Assembly (NCBI GenBank): GCA_020881915.1
Contig: JAJFPB010000007.1
Coordinates: 3,162,001 to 3,226,000 of the forward strand
Length of the DNA: 64,000 bases
Direction: 5' to 3'
Origin: Paramyrothecium sp. XJ0827
Lineage: Eukaryota; Ascomycota; Sordariomycetes; Hypocreales; Stachybotryaceae
Both the position numbers and the translations under genes were made by a program. Positions 46,189 through 57,025 of this stretch are shown in pieces. Position 1 is the first letter of the stretch; the number at the start of each line of letters is the position of its first letter. Under the pieces are notes generated by a model. That model was not told the DNA's origin. It made no database searches and worked only from the letters and a program-made list of their open reading frames with translations.

Positions 46189-47070
46189 ATGGTCCTCGCT
46201 GCCCTCGTCCTCCTCGCCGGCGGCGCCCTCGCCCTCTCCCGCCCCGAGTGCATCTCCTCCAACGCCGTCGGCCTCGCCGCCTTCTCCGCCTGCGGCCAGC
46301 ACGACTCCCTCACCCGCTGCCTGTCCGACCTGCCCGCCCACTCCGTCCACGACATCCAGGCCTGCTTCGTCGACGCTGGCTGCTCCGACGACGAGGCCCT
46401 CATTGAGGCCCGCTACACCCTCGACCGCTGCGACGAGTGGGCCCGCGCCGGCGAGCTCAGGAGGCGCTACAGGGCCTTCGCCGCGCCCCTGCCCGCCAGG
46501 ACTGCCTCCCCCGATCTCGCCGATGGCACCTCGCCCAACCCCCGGGCCACCGCCGCCGCCGGCATCCCCCTGAACGTCCTGTTCGGCCGCCAGAACCCCT
46601 CGACCACAGACTGCTTCGTCACCTCCACCGTCGACACTACCTCGTGCGACCTCCAGACCTCCAAGGGCCTCATCCACACCCTCTCGTGCTCCAACGCCCA
46701 GGCCGTCCTCAGCGAGTGCGCCCCCGGCCTCACCTGCACTATGGACTCCCAGGGCAACGACGTCTGCATGGAGCTCAAGGATGCCCTCGACACCGCCGGC
46801 ATCATCATCACCATCGTCTTCGGCTCCGCCCTCGTCCTCGGCATCGGCAGCCTCACCTTCCTCTGCTGCAAGGACCGCAAGCTGCAGAAGCGCCTCGCCG
46901 CCAAGGCCGAGGCCACCGCCCTCGCCCGCGCCGCCACCAAGAAGCAGCGCGCCAACGAGGTCCGCGCTCCGCTCATCCGCCAGCAGGATGCCTCTGGCAC
47001 CGTCAGCAGCCCCATCATCACCGGTCCTCCTGGTGGCAACGACCCTTTCGGCGACCAGAACCGCGCCTAG
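46189..47070 (+). CDS. Secretory-pathway single-pass membrane protein, Cys-rich ectodomain
   Basis: An intronless frame encodes 293 residues. A signal peptide spans about residues 1-16 (LLAGGALA-LS). The ectodomain has about 12 cysteines in two groups, at about residues 21-85 and 141-197, separated by a Pro/Ala-rich linker. One transmembrane helix lies near residues 203-223 (IIITIVFGSALVLGIGSLTF), followed by a palmitoylation-like CC and a basic cytosolic tail (CCKDRKLQKRLAAKAEA) ending in GNDPFGDQNRA. No CFEM or WSC signature is clear. Third positions are almost all C, the bias of a highly expressed gene, which also keeps other frames open. Possible roles are cell-wall sensing or surface organisation, but this is inference. 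Confidence 0.8.
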   Translation: MVLAALVLLAGGALALSRPECISSNAVGLAAFSACGQHDSLTRCLSDLPAHSVHDIQACFVDAGCSDDEALIEARYTLDRCDEWARAGELRRRYRAFAAPLPARTASPDLADGTSPNPRATAAAGIPLNVLFGRQNPSTTDCFVTSTVDTTSCDLQTSKGLIHTLSCSNAQAVLSECAPGLTCTMDSQGNDVCMELKDALDTAGIIITIVFGSALVLGIGSLTFLCCKDRKLQKRLAAKAEATALARAATKKQRANEVRAPLIRQQDASGTVSSPIITGPPGGNDPFGDQNRA

Positions 47071-48415
47071 AGGGACGGCTCTGCGACGACCCGCGCTGGC
47101 AGCAGCAGCGGCGGCGGTGGGCGCCCATCGACCGCGTCCTATTTGGAAAGTGTACGAGAGGAGGATATTTGAGCCTGGGGGCGTGTTTATTCTTGTATAG
47201 GCGTAAGTGAAAAAGAGCAGGTGGCAGGAATATCAGGACCCGAGCTTGGGTTCTCCCCTACACAGGGCCATCTCGGATTAGAGCAGGATTCGGCCCATCT
47301 TCCCCAGAGTAAGCAGGAAAGGCCGAAACGGGAAGAGTTTGTTCATGTTGCAATTGAGCCATTGTCATATTTCTGTTTTCGATGTGAGGAGCATCTTTGT
47401 TGCGACCTCATTCTTGCGAGTCGTATTCTGCAGCACTCAGCACCCGAAAGAAAGAGAGACGTTCTGGGCGGACACAACGACATTTGTTTATTATGTGTGT
47501 AGAACAGTAGGGACGGATAACCCGGAATTTGGGGGCTCGAGAAAGAATAGATGACATTTTGCAAGCCTTTTATCACGCATTCTGTACGTGCTGGTGTGAC
47601 GATCGGGAAGTGAGGTAAGACATGGGTGCCACTGTTGCTAGACGGACACTTGATCACACAAAATCGTGCTACACGAGGGGGTAAAGAGCATAGAAAGGAG
47701 TCAAGGCATGCACTGAATCGCTAATCATTATCGCTGTCTTTCAATAGAATCACAAAGCGCCACCTCCCCGGTATTGAAGAGACGAGGGTGTGACCTGCGC
47801 GACTAGTATCACTATCGACATCTGACCGCTCATGTGCATGTTGCCTGGAGCAGTGATGTCACAAGTACAAAGCCACAAAGACCCCAAGCCCAAACGCGGC
47901 TTCCACACAATCACTGCTGCCCAGGCACTCGTAGGGCCTCTGCGTCGCTAAGAAGAAAATCGGCCTACTCGAACAAGATTTGCTTTGCTAAGCGGTAGAT
48001 AGATAGTGAGGAGGAGGAGGCGAGGCTTCCCAACCGTTCGTCTCGCATCTCCTCTTTCTCTTGCGCCTGTAGCCGCCTCTCTCTCGGAGCGGGTTGGCGA
48101 TCAAGGCGAAGCAGATAGATTTTGCCAAAGACTGACACACAATTACACACATGAATTGCACTCCGTGGTGTTGCTTTGTTCCGAGCCTCTCGAAGTCGCA
48201 ACTCATAAAAAGGCTGGAAACAACCAAACGGCCATGCTAGTACCGAAATCGTCTATAATCCCTCCGTATCCCGTAATGCCGATCCTTGATTTCCCATATG
48301 ATAAGGCTGAGCGAGCCCCTTGACCAAATCCGTTTCACTCCTTCCTCCAAGTGATTCAGCGGAGGAAGTCTCCGCGCAAGATTGCCCTTGTCAAATCGTC
48401 GTCGCGGGAGCGTCT
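47071..48415. other. 1.3-kb convergent spacer
   Basis: This lies between the membrane-protein gene (+) and NST1 (-). It holds 3'UTR-type sequence with no recognisable gene. Confidence 0.55.
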
Positions 48416-51400
48416 CTACATTCCTCGCAACGAGGCGTGGCCTGCCAGAGGACTGCCAATCTCACCTGGCGCGCCAACGGCCCTATAATGAGGGCTTGGA
48501 CCATCGCTAGGATCAGGTACCCATCTGATCCAATGGTTACTAGACCCACTGCCATCACGTTTGACATCGAACGTGCCGCCTCCGTTTGAGCTGCTTCCCT
48601 CCGTCTCACAGAGGTCCAGAAGGTCGTGCTCCGTGATCGATGGGTCGGCGGCTTGCGTGTCAATATGCGATTTGATAGTGTCCATGTCGATGTAACCGTC
48701 GGCATCCGCGCTGCTGGAGCCGGACAGGTCCTTGCACGCCTGACAGAGCATCAAACGGACTGCAATGTGACGAGGCTGAGCCGGTGCTCGCATGGAGCCT
48801 AGGCCAGCAACAGGTGAGCCTACGCTGAACCCAGGAGGGACTCCGGGCGGTCCCCAAGCATGTGCGCCGAAGCCAGGAGGAGGGAAGTGTTGAGAAGCAC
48901 CTGCAGGAGGTCCCCATGGATTGTGGCTGATTGGGAAGCCCGCGTCCATGAACGGACTGGCTGTGAAGCTGCCCACTCTTGGCCCTGGGGGTTGGTGACG
49001 GAGGCTGCCGGGTATCGGGTCTGAGGCGAAAGGCTCGTCGTCATCGAGCAAGGCGCGGCTTCCCAGATGCTGCGTGTCATCGTCAAAATCGTCGTGTGAC
49101 TGGCTATGGCCTATGCTTCCAGGTCGACCAATTGGAGCAGGACGTCCAATCGGCTGCGCTGCCATGCCGTCGAAGCCCGTCGAGCCTTGTCGTGCATGGC
49201 TCGGATGAGGCGGTATGTCTTTCGGAAGGGAGAACCCTTGGCCCAAGGGAAATTGCTCAACCCCACCCTGCGTAAACCCAGGAGGCGGTATAGGACCCGG
49301 CGGGAATCCACGGCCTCCAGGTCCATTCATCCCGGGTGGTGGCATCATCATGCTCGGACCGGGTCTGAAGCCAGGAGGGAAAATGGGGTCGTGAGACAGG
49401 CGATTCGGGAATCCAGGAGGAGGGTGGTGTGCTAGGCCGGGAGGGGGCTGCATGCCCATTGGCGGTATCTGGAAAGGAGTCGGCTGGGGAGGAAGCTTGG
49501 ATTGGCCACTTGGCGGTGACACGGAATGCGACGACGGCAGGCCAGCCACCGAGGCACTGCCACTTCCCTTCCTTTGCTGACCAAACGGTCCCAATCCCGG
49601 ACTGCTCTGCACCGGGGTGATGGGAAGTGGTGAAGGATTTTGGCTTGGTACCGACGTCGACTGCGAAGCGGCGGAGCTCATTTGGTTGGGCTCGTGTTGC
49701 TGGGAAGTCGTCCGTGGCTTCATCGGGGTTGGAGCCTTCGGGATGACCGGCGTTGCTACAGGAATCTTGGGTGAGGCAAAAGCCGCAGGGTTAGATGGGT
49801 GGTGAGGAAGGACAGTCGGAATGGAGACCGGATGCTGCTGGCTTAGGCGTTTGGCAGTCTGGGATGTTTGAGTTTGTCCTGGCGGCTGCGGTTGAGGTTG
49901 AGACTGCGACTGTGGTGGCGCTGCTGCTTGAGCCGCGGCCTTTTGAGCCGCCTTTTCCTCTCGAGCACGCTCTTTGGCCTCACGAGCCTCCTGAGCCTCC
50001 TTTTGAGCCTTTGCTGCCCGTGCCTCTTTCTCCCGCTTGTCGCGCTCCTGCTTGTCTTTGCGCTCTTGAGCTTCGCGTTCGCGTTGCTCCCGAGCCTCCT
50101 TGTCCTTCAGGCGCTGTTCTTCCTTCGACTTCTTCTCCCGCTCCTTCGCTTCGCGAGCCTTGCGTTCTAGCTCCGCTTGCTTCTCCCTCTGTTCGTGTAG
50201 TCGTCTTTGGCGGTCGGCTTCTTTCTTGAGGCGGGCCTCTTCCTCCGCTTTCTTCTGCGCTTCCTTCTGTTTCCGCCTATCTTCGGCCTTCTGCTTTTGT
50301 TCGGCAGCCCTCCTTTGCTCGGTTTCTATGCGGGCAGCTTCTTCAGCAGCTTTCTCGGCATCCTTTCGAGCCTTCTCCTCAGCCAAGGCTTGTTTCTTCT
50401 GCGCAGCCTTGTCCTTCTTCTTTTGCGCGTTCTTGGCCTTTTTAGCCTTCTGCTGGTCAACTTGCCGGCTCTCCTCCTCCAATTCTTCGAGTAGTTTCTG
50501 CTGGCGTTCCTTAGCCACTTTTTCCTTGTAAGCAGACAATACTCTTTGTTCGAACATGCGAGCAGCGAATATTTGGAACATGCGGCGGCCTTCCTCCATC
50601 CGCTGCTCCTCGGTCATCGTATCCTGGCAGCAGCACTCAGCATGGGACTTGGACGGCATCACAGACGGGTTGGAGTATACCTCTTCATCCTCATACTCCT
50701 CATCTTGACTATCTTCGTAGTCTTCCTCCTCGTCCTCTTCCTCCTCATATTCGTCGTCTTCGGGAGGAGGATGGTTGTGAGGAGTGGAGTATGAGCCGTT
50801 TGGATGACCATAGCCGCGGGCAAAGTGCTCTCGAGCGTCCTCCTCCCGCGCCATGCGACGTTCTGCCAGCTGCTCCATCATCTCGATGAACCGCTTGCCG
50901 TCGTTTTTGAGTAGGTCATCCGCCACGGTGAGAATGCCGCCTAAGTCCATGTTACCATATCTGTGCAGGAATGTTTCAAGGAGCTGCGTACCCTTGACTT
51001 GTAAGCTGTTGCCGAATGTCAAGAAATCTGCCACGTCTTGGTCGTGCGAGCTGTGGTACTCCTCGGGAGGTTCGTCGTCGCTAAAGTCTTCATCGTCAAC
51101 CTCTTCTTCGCTATATCCTTCTTCGAGTTCGTCTTCGTCCTCTTCGTCGCCCACGTGCTCCACTATCCGCCCCCGTGACGGAGGTTGCCCCGCGTAACCT
51201 GACGGTAGTCTCCTTTGCGGGCGAAGGGCAAAATCCCGGGGAGGCGGTAGCATCGTTGGCCCTTCTCCCTGGTTCGCAAATTGTTCGAGCTCCAGATAAT
51301 AGGCGTCGTAGAGGCCTTCCAACTCCTCCTCGATGGCTGTCCTTTTCCTACCACAGACAGTACAGCTACACGTATGCTTCTGCTGCTCCTTCATCTTTTT

Positions 51401-52069
51401 CAGTACGGCATCTTTCTCTACCTTGACGAGAGATTTCCGCTCGTCTTCTCCCAAGCCAAGCCAGAATTCCTTGATGCGTTCGCGCTCTTCGTGGTTACTG
51501 GTACTCCAAATCTTGTCTCGCGACATGCCTGGCCCCCGCGCACCTAGAGGCGAATGCGGGCTTCGCGCTCTAGCATGCCCCAACTGGCGCCCAGTTGCAT
51601 CAGCTGCCATGACATTCTTCTGCTGCTTCTTCTTCTTTTTCTTTTTTGATTTGGAGTCGGGTGTCGGATGTCCATTCGTGGTGGGATGACTGAGTTCGTC
51701 AGCCTGGGGGAAGTCGGCCTCATCCTCACTCCTGTCATAGTCGACCGGCGCAGAGTTTGACTGGTCTTGAGAATCCGATGCGAGATGCCCGTTCAGTGCA
51801 GCCTGTTCGGCGGCAGCCTTGGCTGCGGCCTTTTGGCGGCGCTTCTGCTTTTTGCGGTTGACCGCAGGCGCGGCGGCATCGTCAGTCGCTGTCGAATCTG
51901 GAGGGAAATTCGAAGGCCGCGTTGTTGTCGGGGTCGAAGGTTGAGATGACTCGGAAGGGGTGCCCTTGGGGACTGTGATGAATTTCGAGCCGTCCTTGTT
52001 GGTGTACTTGGATGTATTTCGAGGCGATGCCGGCATGGGGGGAGCCGGTCTCTGATGGTTGGCCGGCAT
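48416..52069 (-). CDS. NST1: Stress response protein NST1
   Basis: This is a large cytoplasmic protein first defined in yeast as a negative regulator of salt tolerance; fungal orthologs share its layout. It is intronless, with 1217 residues. The order of regions is diagnostic: a Ser/Thr/Pro-rich head with KFITVPKGTPS, a Lys-rich block (KKKKKKQQKN), LGLGEDERKSLVKVEKDAVL with a CSCTVCGRK Cys cluster, an acidic region (residues about 305-345), an acidic stretch of Glu/Asp runs near 430-460, a very long charged helix of AKEREKKSKEEQRLK type (about 530-750, predicted coiled coil), then Pro/Gln- and Pro/Gly-rich tails. Length is normal for filamentous fungi. It is divergent from RHO2 across 3.3 kb. 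Antisense frames over the repetitive helix are artefacts. Confidence 0.95.
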   Translation of the reverse strand: MPANHQRPAPPMPASPRNTSKYTNKDGSKFITVPKGTPSESSQPSTPTTTRPSNFPPDSTATDDAAAPAVNRKKQKRRQKAAAKAAAEQAALNGHLASDSQDQSNSAPVDYDRSEDEADFPQADELSHPTTNGHPTPDSKSKKKKKKKQQKNVMAADATGRQLGHARARSPHSPLGARGPGMSRDKIWSTSNHEERERIKEFWLGLGEDERKSLVKVEKDAVLKKMKEQQKHTCSCTVCGRKRTAIEEELEGLYDAYYLELEQFANQGEGPTMLPPPRDFALRPQRRLPSGYAGQPPSRGRIVEHVGDEEDEDELEEGYSEEEVDDEDFSDDEPPEEYHSSHDQDVADFLTFGNSLQVKGTQLLETFLHRYGNMDLGGILTVADDLLKNDGKRFIEMMEQLAERRMAREEDAREHFARGYGHPNGSYSTPHNHPPPEDDEYEEEEDEEEDYEDSQDEEYEDEEVYSNPSVMPSKSHAECCCQDTMTEEQRMEEGRRMFQIFAARMFEQRVLSAYKEKVAKERQQKLLEELEEESRQVDQQKAKKAKNAQKKKDKAAQKKQALAEEKARKDAEKAAEEAARIETEQRRAAEQKQKAEDRRKQKEAQKKAEEEARLKKEADRQRRLHEQREKQAELERKAREAKEREKKSKEEQRLKDKEAREQREREAQERKDKQERDKREKEARAAKAQKEAQEAREAKERAREEKAAQKAAAQAAAPPQSQSQPQPQPPGQTQTSQTAKRLSQQHPVSIPTVLPHHPSNPAAFASPKIPVATPVIPKAPTPMKPRTTSQQHEPNQMSSAASQSTSVPSQNPSPLPITPVQSSPGLGPFGQQRKGSGSASVAGLPSSHSVSPPSGQSKLPPQPTPFQIPPMGMQPPPGLAHHPPPGFPNRLSHDPIFPPGFRPGPSMMMPPPGMNGPGGRGFPPGPIPPPGFTQGGVEQFPLGQGFSLPKDIPPHPSHARQGSTGFDGMAAQPIGRPAPIGRPGSIGHSQSHDDFDDDTQHLGSRALLDDDEPFASDPIPGSLRHQPPGPRVGSFTASPFMDAGFPISHNPWGPPAGASQHFPPPGFGAHAWGPPGVPPGFSVGSPVAGLGSMRAPAQPRHIAVRLMLCQACKDLSGSSSADADGYIDMDTIKSHIDTQAADPSITEHDLLDLCETEGSSSNGGGTFDVKRDGSGSSNHWIRWVPDPSDGPSPHYRAVGAPGEIGSPLAGHASLRGM

Positions 52070-55000
52070 CGTGAGTATTAGGGGAGGAGGGCAGGCGAAA
52101 TCATGTAGAGAGGCGTCGCGCGCAACGGCCGTCTGGTGAGTGGTGTGCCGGATTGATGTAGGATACTTGTGATGGCTGGCCGACGAGGTCGGGTGGAGAA
52201 ACCTAGGGAGCTACGTGTCAGAGGGAGAGGCGAGGATGGCCGGGCTCGTCGGCGGTCAAGGAGGAGGTCGAGATCGCGTGCAGCGACAGGCGAGGTATGG
52301 CGGGAAAAGAGTGTGAGGTCAAAAGGGTAGCTTAGGTGATCCCGAATGTTGGCACGAAGGTGGAGGCTCAGCAGGCGGCTCAAATTGAGGCACTCACTCA
52401 CCACTGAGGGAAGGTACCGACCCAAGGGAGGTACCTGGAGGCGGAGCGTTGAGCAGTGGTAGTGGCAGGTACCTCAGCGCAGCGTAGCGTGGCCCAGGCC
52501 CGGTCAGGTCAGGGTTAGGTCAGCCGTGGCCTATGACGCCAGTGAGGGCAGGGAGGGAACAAAGGGACTGCAGGGAGGGAGAACAGCTTTGTTGGGTGCA
52601 AAGGCGACGCCGCTGGGTGGTCGCGGGCGACTAACTAAGTTTTGCCTCAACGTCGTGATAGCACTGGCCTGTTGGCGATTCGCGGAACGCACCCGATGGA
52701 AGCATAGAATGGGTGGTAAGGCACACCAAGGCAAGGCACGGTACGGACTGGTGGGTGAGCGACGGTAGCGGGAGGCTTGCACGGAAGTCACTTTGTGGTG
52801 TGGTTACACGGTACGTCGGGCCCCCCTGCACAGGAAGGCCGCTGGAAAGGCCTGCAAAACCGGGGCCAGTCACGGTCAATCAAAATTCCAGGACACAATC
52901 ATGGGACTTTGAAAGCCCAATATGGGTACTTGGCTGGGTACCTATCCCCTCCTGCATCTGTAGGACATTCAGGTACCCCAAATTCTTTGGGCGTTCCACG
53001 AAGCTGGCAAATGGAAGGCAATTTAGTGACGAGGGCACGTGATGCGGTCCTGTCCCGCCGCTAAGCCTTTTTGGGCCTCTCTTGCCGCCGGCTGATGATG
53101 GCAATCGAGTGTTGAAACAGGCAATCAAGGTCACTTCATTAAGTTCATTTCAGCCTACCTCCCGAATACGCAATGAATATCCCCAACCACCATATTCTAA
53201 AATGTTCCTGGCCTAGATAGCCTTGCATGTGCTTTTGCTTTATCAATCAGTCAATCAGTCAATCAGTCCGTCATGCATTCCATCAATCTATCAATCAATT
53301 GTGTTTGTCACGTATCTACTTTCTTTCCGCACAAAGACAGCCACAGACCTCAGCTCAATTCAGCCCTAACCAAGCCCAGCCCCAGCCCGCACTTTGTAAC
53401 GTCATTCGTCATTTGTCGTTGCTTTGTCCCGTAATCTGAAGGCCTAGCCTGTAATACTGGTTCCCCTCTTCCGCCGGCGCTGTAGATCAGGCATCAAACA
53501 AACTCCGCCGCCACCATCGTTGTTTCTGGTCATATGGAATCTTCTAACCTCCGCTAGACCCCAACGTGAGATTGACTGGATCCTCGGTCAGGCTGCTAGC
53601 GGCTTCAATTCAGGCACCCTGCAGCTCCGTGGTGCAGCCAAATCCACCAGAAGCATGAGTGTGTGTTATCGGTTCGGTGATCACAGTTGAACAAAGCATG
53701 GAGACTTGCCCGAGGCCAGATCGGATTCATACTACTTTGCGTCTCCTTGGAAGAACGCATAACAATGGATGCCTGATCACAAACCCTCGAGAACGTATTT
53801 CGGTGTGGCGCCACATGTGTAACCGATCATCAATTGCCGTGTCGACAGATTGTCATCTGCACAACCAACGGAGGGAGGACCGCTTGGCACTGCTGGAATG
53901 AAGAGCTATTCAGCGGCGTCCGAGAAGAATCATCTGCACTCCGCTAGAAGTGCCCATTGAATTCTCATTAGCAGGCAGAGCAAAGAGCGACGATTCTGTT
54001 TGGGCCACTCTAGTTGACGAAGCCGAATCAAGGTCATGGTCCTGGACCCGTCGGCTATACCATGCCATGCCATTCCACGTGCCATCTCGATCTTGACGGG
54101 TTCCTTCACCCGAAGGCTCAGGAAAGGCTAAAAAGTCCCTGCATCAGCTAGGAGGTCGCCTGCTGGTTACAGCGTCCGAGGTCCCGAGGCCAATTGCTTG
54201 CAGATCGAGCACACAAAATCAGGGAAGTGTGAGCTTAGTTCGAGGGCTTAGCGTCTTTCGCAAAATCCCGCCTGCCAGACGCGCTCCTCGAATGGTCTGT
54301 GCCTGTGGCCAAATGTCCATCAGCGGACTCCGCGGCCGTCCCTTCAAGCCGTGTTGTGTAATCATCTTTCATCATGCGTCGATGCAGAAGACTTTACGTA
54401 CAACCGATCAAGTGGGGGCTCTTGCGCGGAGGGAGAGGTACCAGCCACTCAGGAAGGTCTGTTGAGCCAGATCTTGGGCAAGATTGGAGGTTGCATTACA
54501 AGTCGCTGGCGTGATTGGGGTAGAAAGTCCGTGTTGGTGAGCGAGAGTAAGAATGTAGTCTACCGTACTTTGAGGTAAGTTCAACAGTGCACAAGCGCCG
54601 GCTTGGCTTGGCCGAGCTCGCTTTTCCTCCCAACCATGAGAGGGTACCTGGGGGACAGGTAAGCTCCGGCCTGATTTGGCTTTGGCTGCTCCGAGGCGTC
54701 CAGGCCCTGCCGCTCCTCCGTCGTCCGCGCTACTGTGGAAGTCCTACAGCACCTGTTGGTAGCGCCTTACTGTGGCTGTTGGTAGTGCCAAAATCCAGTC
54801 CCGCTACCGTGGGCCTCGCTGTAAAAGGTGTGCGCTCTCCTGTATGACTGAAGGCTCCCCCCCCCCCTTTCCCCAGAGGCACCCTGTAGGTAGGTACCTT
54901 GATTACGGTGCCTTACCCTCCAGCACCCAGGACTTTAGACAGCCCGTCATCCTCAGCTCGTATTTCTAAACAGAAAAAGGTCCTGTTCCTCCACATCTGC

Positions 55001-55319
55001 GTCCCACCAACAACCCTGCCTGCTCAATCCGCCTTACATTCCCCTGAAGCGACAAGATTATTCGACCGAGCCGACGACCTGCCTGTCCCCCAAATTCCAA
55101 CATTCGAAATCGACATCAACCCAACCGTCTTCCGAGCAAAGTCGCCGCGTACCCAGACGAACCGCGAACCCTGAGAAGACATTACCCCGGATTTGGTGCC
55201 ATTGTCCATCCGGCGATTGAGCCGTCGATCCCGGTCGGGGGGCCTGCATTAAGAGAGGAAGCATTGCGTCCATTGTTGTCTCGTTGCCTGGTCCGATTGC
55301 CAACCAAACACAACACACC
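52070..55319. promoter_or_regulatory. 3.3-kb divergent region between NST1 and RHO2
   Basis: Both leaders are probably long. GGTACC-containing strings cluster near 52430-52480, 52935-52975 and 54640-54900. Three perfect TCAATCAG octamers occupy 53243-53266, followed by related TCAATC units. Two near-copies of CTGTTGGTAGYGCC lie near 54752 and 54776. No convincing gene was seen. Confidence 0.5.
53243..53266. repeat. Three tandem TCAATCAG octamers
   Basis: Perfect 8-bp tandem repeat, three copies, with degenerate TCAATC units continuing to about 53298. It lies in the noncoding NST1-RHO2 interval. Confidence 0.9.
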
Positions 55320-56215
55320 ATGGCGAGTGCAAATCCTCAAAACGTCATCCGCAGGTACGCGAGACCCTACTTCCCCCGCCTCAGCTCGTTGCCTGCCAGC
55401 CTCGCCGCGTTGATTCGCGCCTTTTGTCCCTGGGCCGCGAACGGAGATCCACTGGCTAACTCAGGCCCGGACGTCTAGGAAATTGGTCATTATTGGCGAT
55501 GGTGCCTGCGGCAAAACCAGTCTTCTGAGCGTCTTCACGCTCGGATACTTCCCTACAGTAAGTTGACTTGACAACCCAATCCCGCTAGAAGTCCAGGTTG
55601 CTAAATTCTTGGTAGCATTACGTGAGTCTGCCCGCTCGATGTAGCCCGTTCTCCGCCGATTGACGATTCGATAAAGGTTCCCACGGTCTTCGAGAACTAC
55701 GTGACCGATTGCCGAGTGGATGGCAAGTCGGTTCAGCTAGCCCTCTGGGACACAGCAGGTCAGGAAGACTACGAACGTCTAAGACCTCTCGCGTATTCCA
55801 AAGCCCATGTCATCTTGGTAGGATTCTCCGTCGACACTCCAGATTCGTTGGACAACGTGAAGCACAAGGTTTGTCTCCTCCTGATACGACGGGATCCGAC
55901 GTGGCCGAGGCTAACACTATGCAGTGGGTCGAAGAGGCGATCCGACTTTGCGCCGGCGTGCCCATCATACTCGTTGGTCTGAAGAAGGATCTTCGCGAGG
56001 ATCCGGTGGCGATCGAGGAGATGCGTAAGAAGTCGCTCCGATTCGTTACTACCCACGATGGCGAGCAGGCTGCCCGCGAGATTGGTGCCAAGCGGTATCT
56101 GGAATGTTCTAGCTTGAGCGGGGAGGGCGTCGACGATGTTTTCGAAGCTGCCACTCGGGCTGCCCTTCTCACCTTTGAAAAGGGCGAAGGTGGAGGCTGC
56201 TGCGTCGTCCTGTGA
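55320..56215 (+). CDS. RHO2: Rho2-type GTPase, with a 6-nt micro-exon
   Basis: This is a small Rho-family GTPase of the plasma membrane that signals to the cell wall integrity pathway and alpha-glucan synthesis in fungi. Exons are 55320-55354, 55479-55557, 55616-55621, 55677-55868 and 55925-56215, giving 200 residues. The P-loop is GDGACGKT (18-25), with switch I Thr 43 in [14 protein letters not shown] (65-70) and VGLKKD. The C-terminus GGGCCVVL is a CAAX box; the final Leu favours geranylgeranylation, and the adjacent Cys is a palmitoylation candidate. [13 protein letters not shown] and [12 protein letters not shown] separate it from Rho1 and point to Rho2. The two residues HY come only from CATTAC at 55616-55621, a micro-exon flanked by TAG and GTGAGT. 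Confidence 0.93.
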
Positions 56216-57025
56216 GCGACCCATCCAGCAGTCAATGTCGAGCCATCGCCAGCCAAGCCGCACGAATCTTACGTCCACGATTGGTCGCTGCCGCTTGCGT
56301 GGCCATTACGACCTCGAGATACCGCCATGCGTGGAACGGATACGGTTTCCAGCACGACCAATCTGGGTTTCGGATGTTGTTTTACATCTCCTTTCGCATA
56401 TGGCCGTCAAATGTTGGCCGACCTTTGGATATGATTGTGCCATTCTGAGCTATATCACTCGTGTCCAGCCCTCACTAGGTGGAGCTGTACTGGGTGTCAC
56501 TGCAATTCTTGCATCGCTTTTATTATTATCCTGGGCCTTTCGGATGGGAAGGGTTCGCATCACGTTCTGGACGGACAAACCAGCCTACATCCTTATCATC
56601 GTCCGTCCTCTTTTGTTGTTTTTTTGTTGCTGGGCTTCTTTTTGGGCAAGCGGGTATTTTCTGCAGCAGGGGAACAAAATCTGTCGCGGAGATGGGCATG
56701 GGTAGCTTCAACGCTCTGTATTAATATGATGGGTGGATGGCATAGAGCAGCTGACGTGATCTTCGTCAAAATCAGAAGTCATTATCTTTGAGACCACATT
56801 GTGAAATGACGACTGGGAAGTTCTGGTCTTTCAACATTGGCAACTTAAATGAGAACGACAGAGCCCCAGATGCTCCATCTATATATACTATCACACAAAT
56901 TCGGCCAGACAAACATATACACGATCGTGCAGCGCCCTCTTCCTGGTCCATACAAGCGCCCATATCGTACAACAAACCAGGTCTTTCGTGCGAAGCCAAT
57001 CTCTTCTTTTTAGCGGCTCTTCTCT
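56216..57025. other. Convergent 3' spacer
   Basis: 810 bases lie between RHO2 (+) and mL40 (-). T-rich 3'UTR sequence was seen, with no other feature. Confidence 0.55.

Noticed and set aside
46437..47210. 257-residue overlapping plus-strand frame in the membrane-protein gene
   Set aside because: It is a by-product of extreme codon bias, with Arg/His/Pro-rich nonsense composition. The other frame has a signal peptide, ordered Cys and a transmembrane helix.
48979..51949. Many plus-strand open frames opposite NST1
   Set aside because: They mirror the repetitive, GC-rich Lys/Glu/Arg and Pro/Gly codons of NST1, show Ser/Leu/Phe monotony and have no family resemblance.
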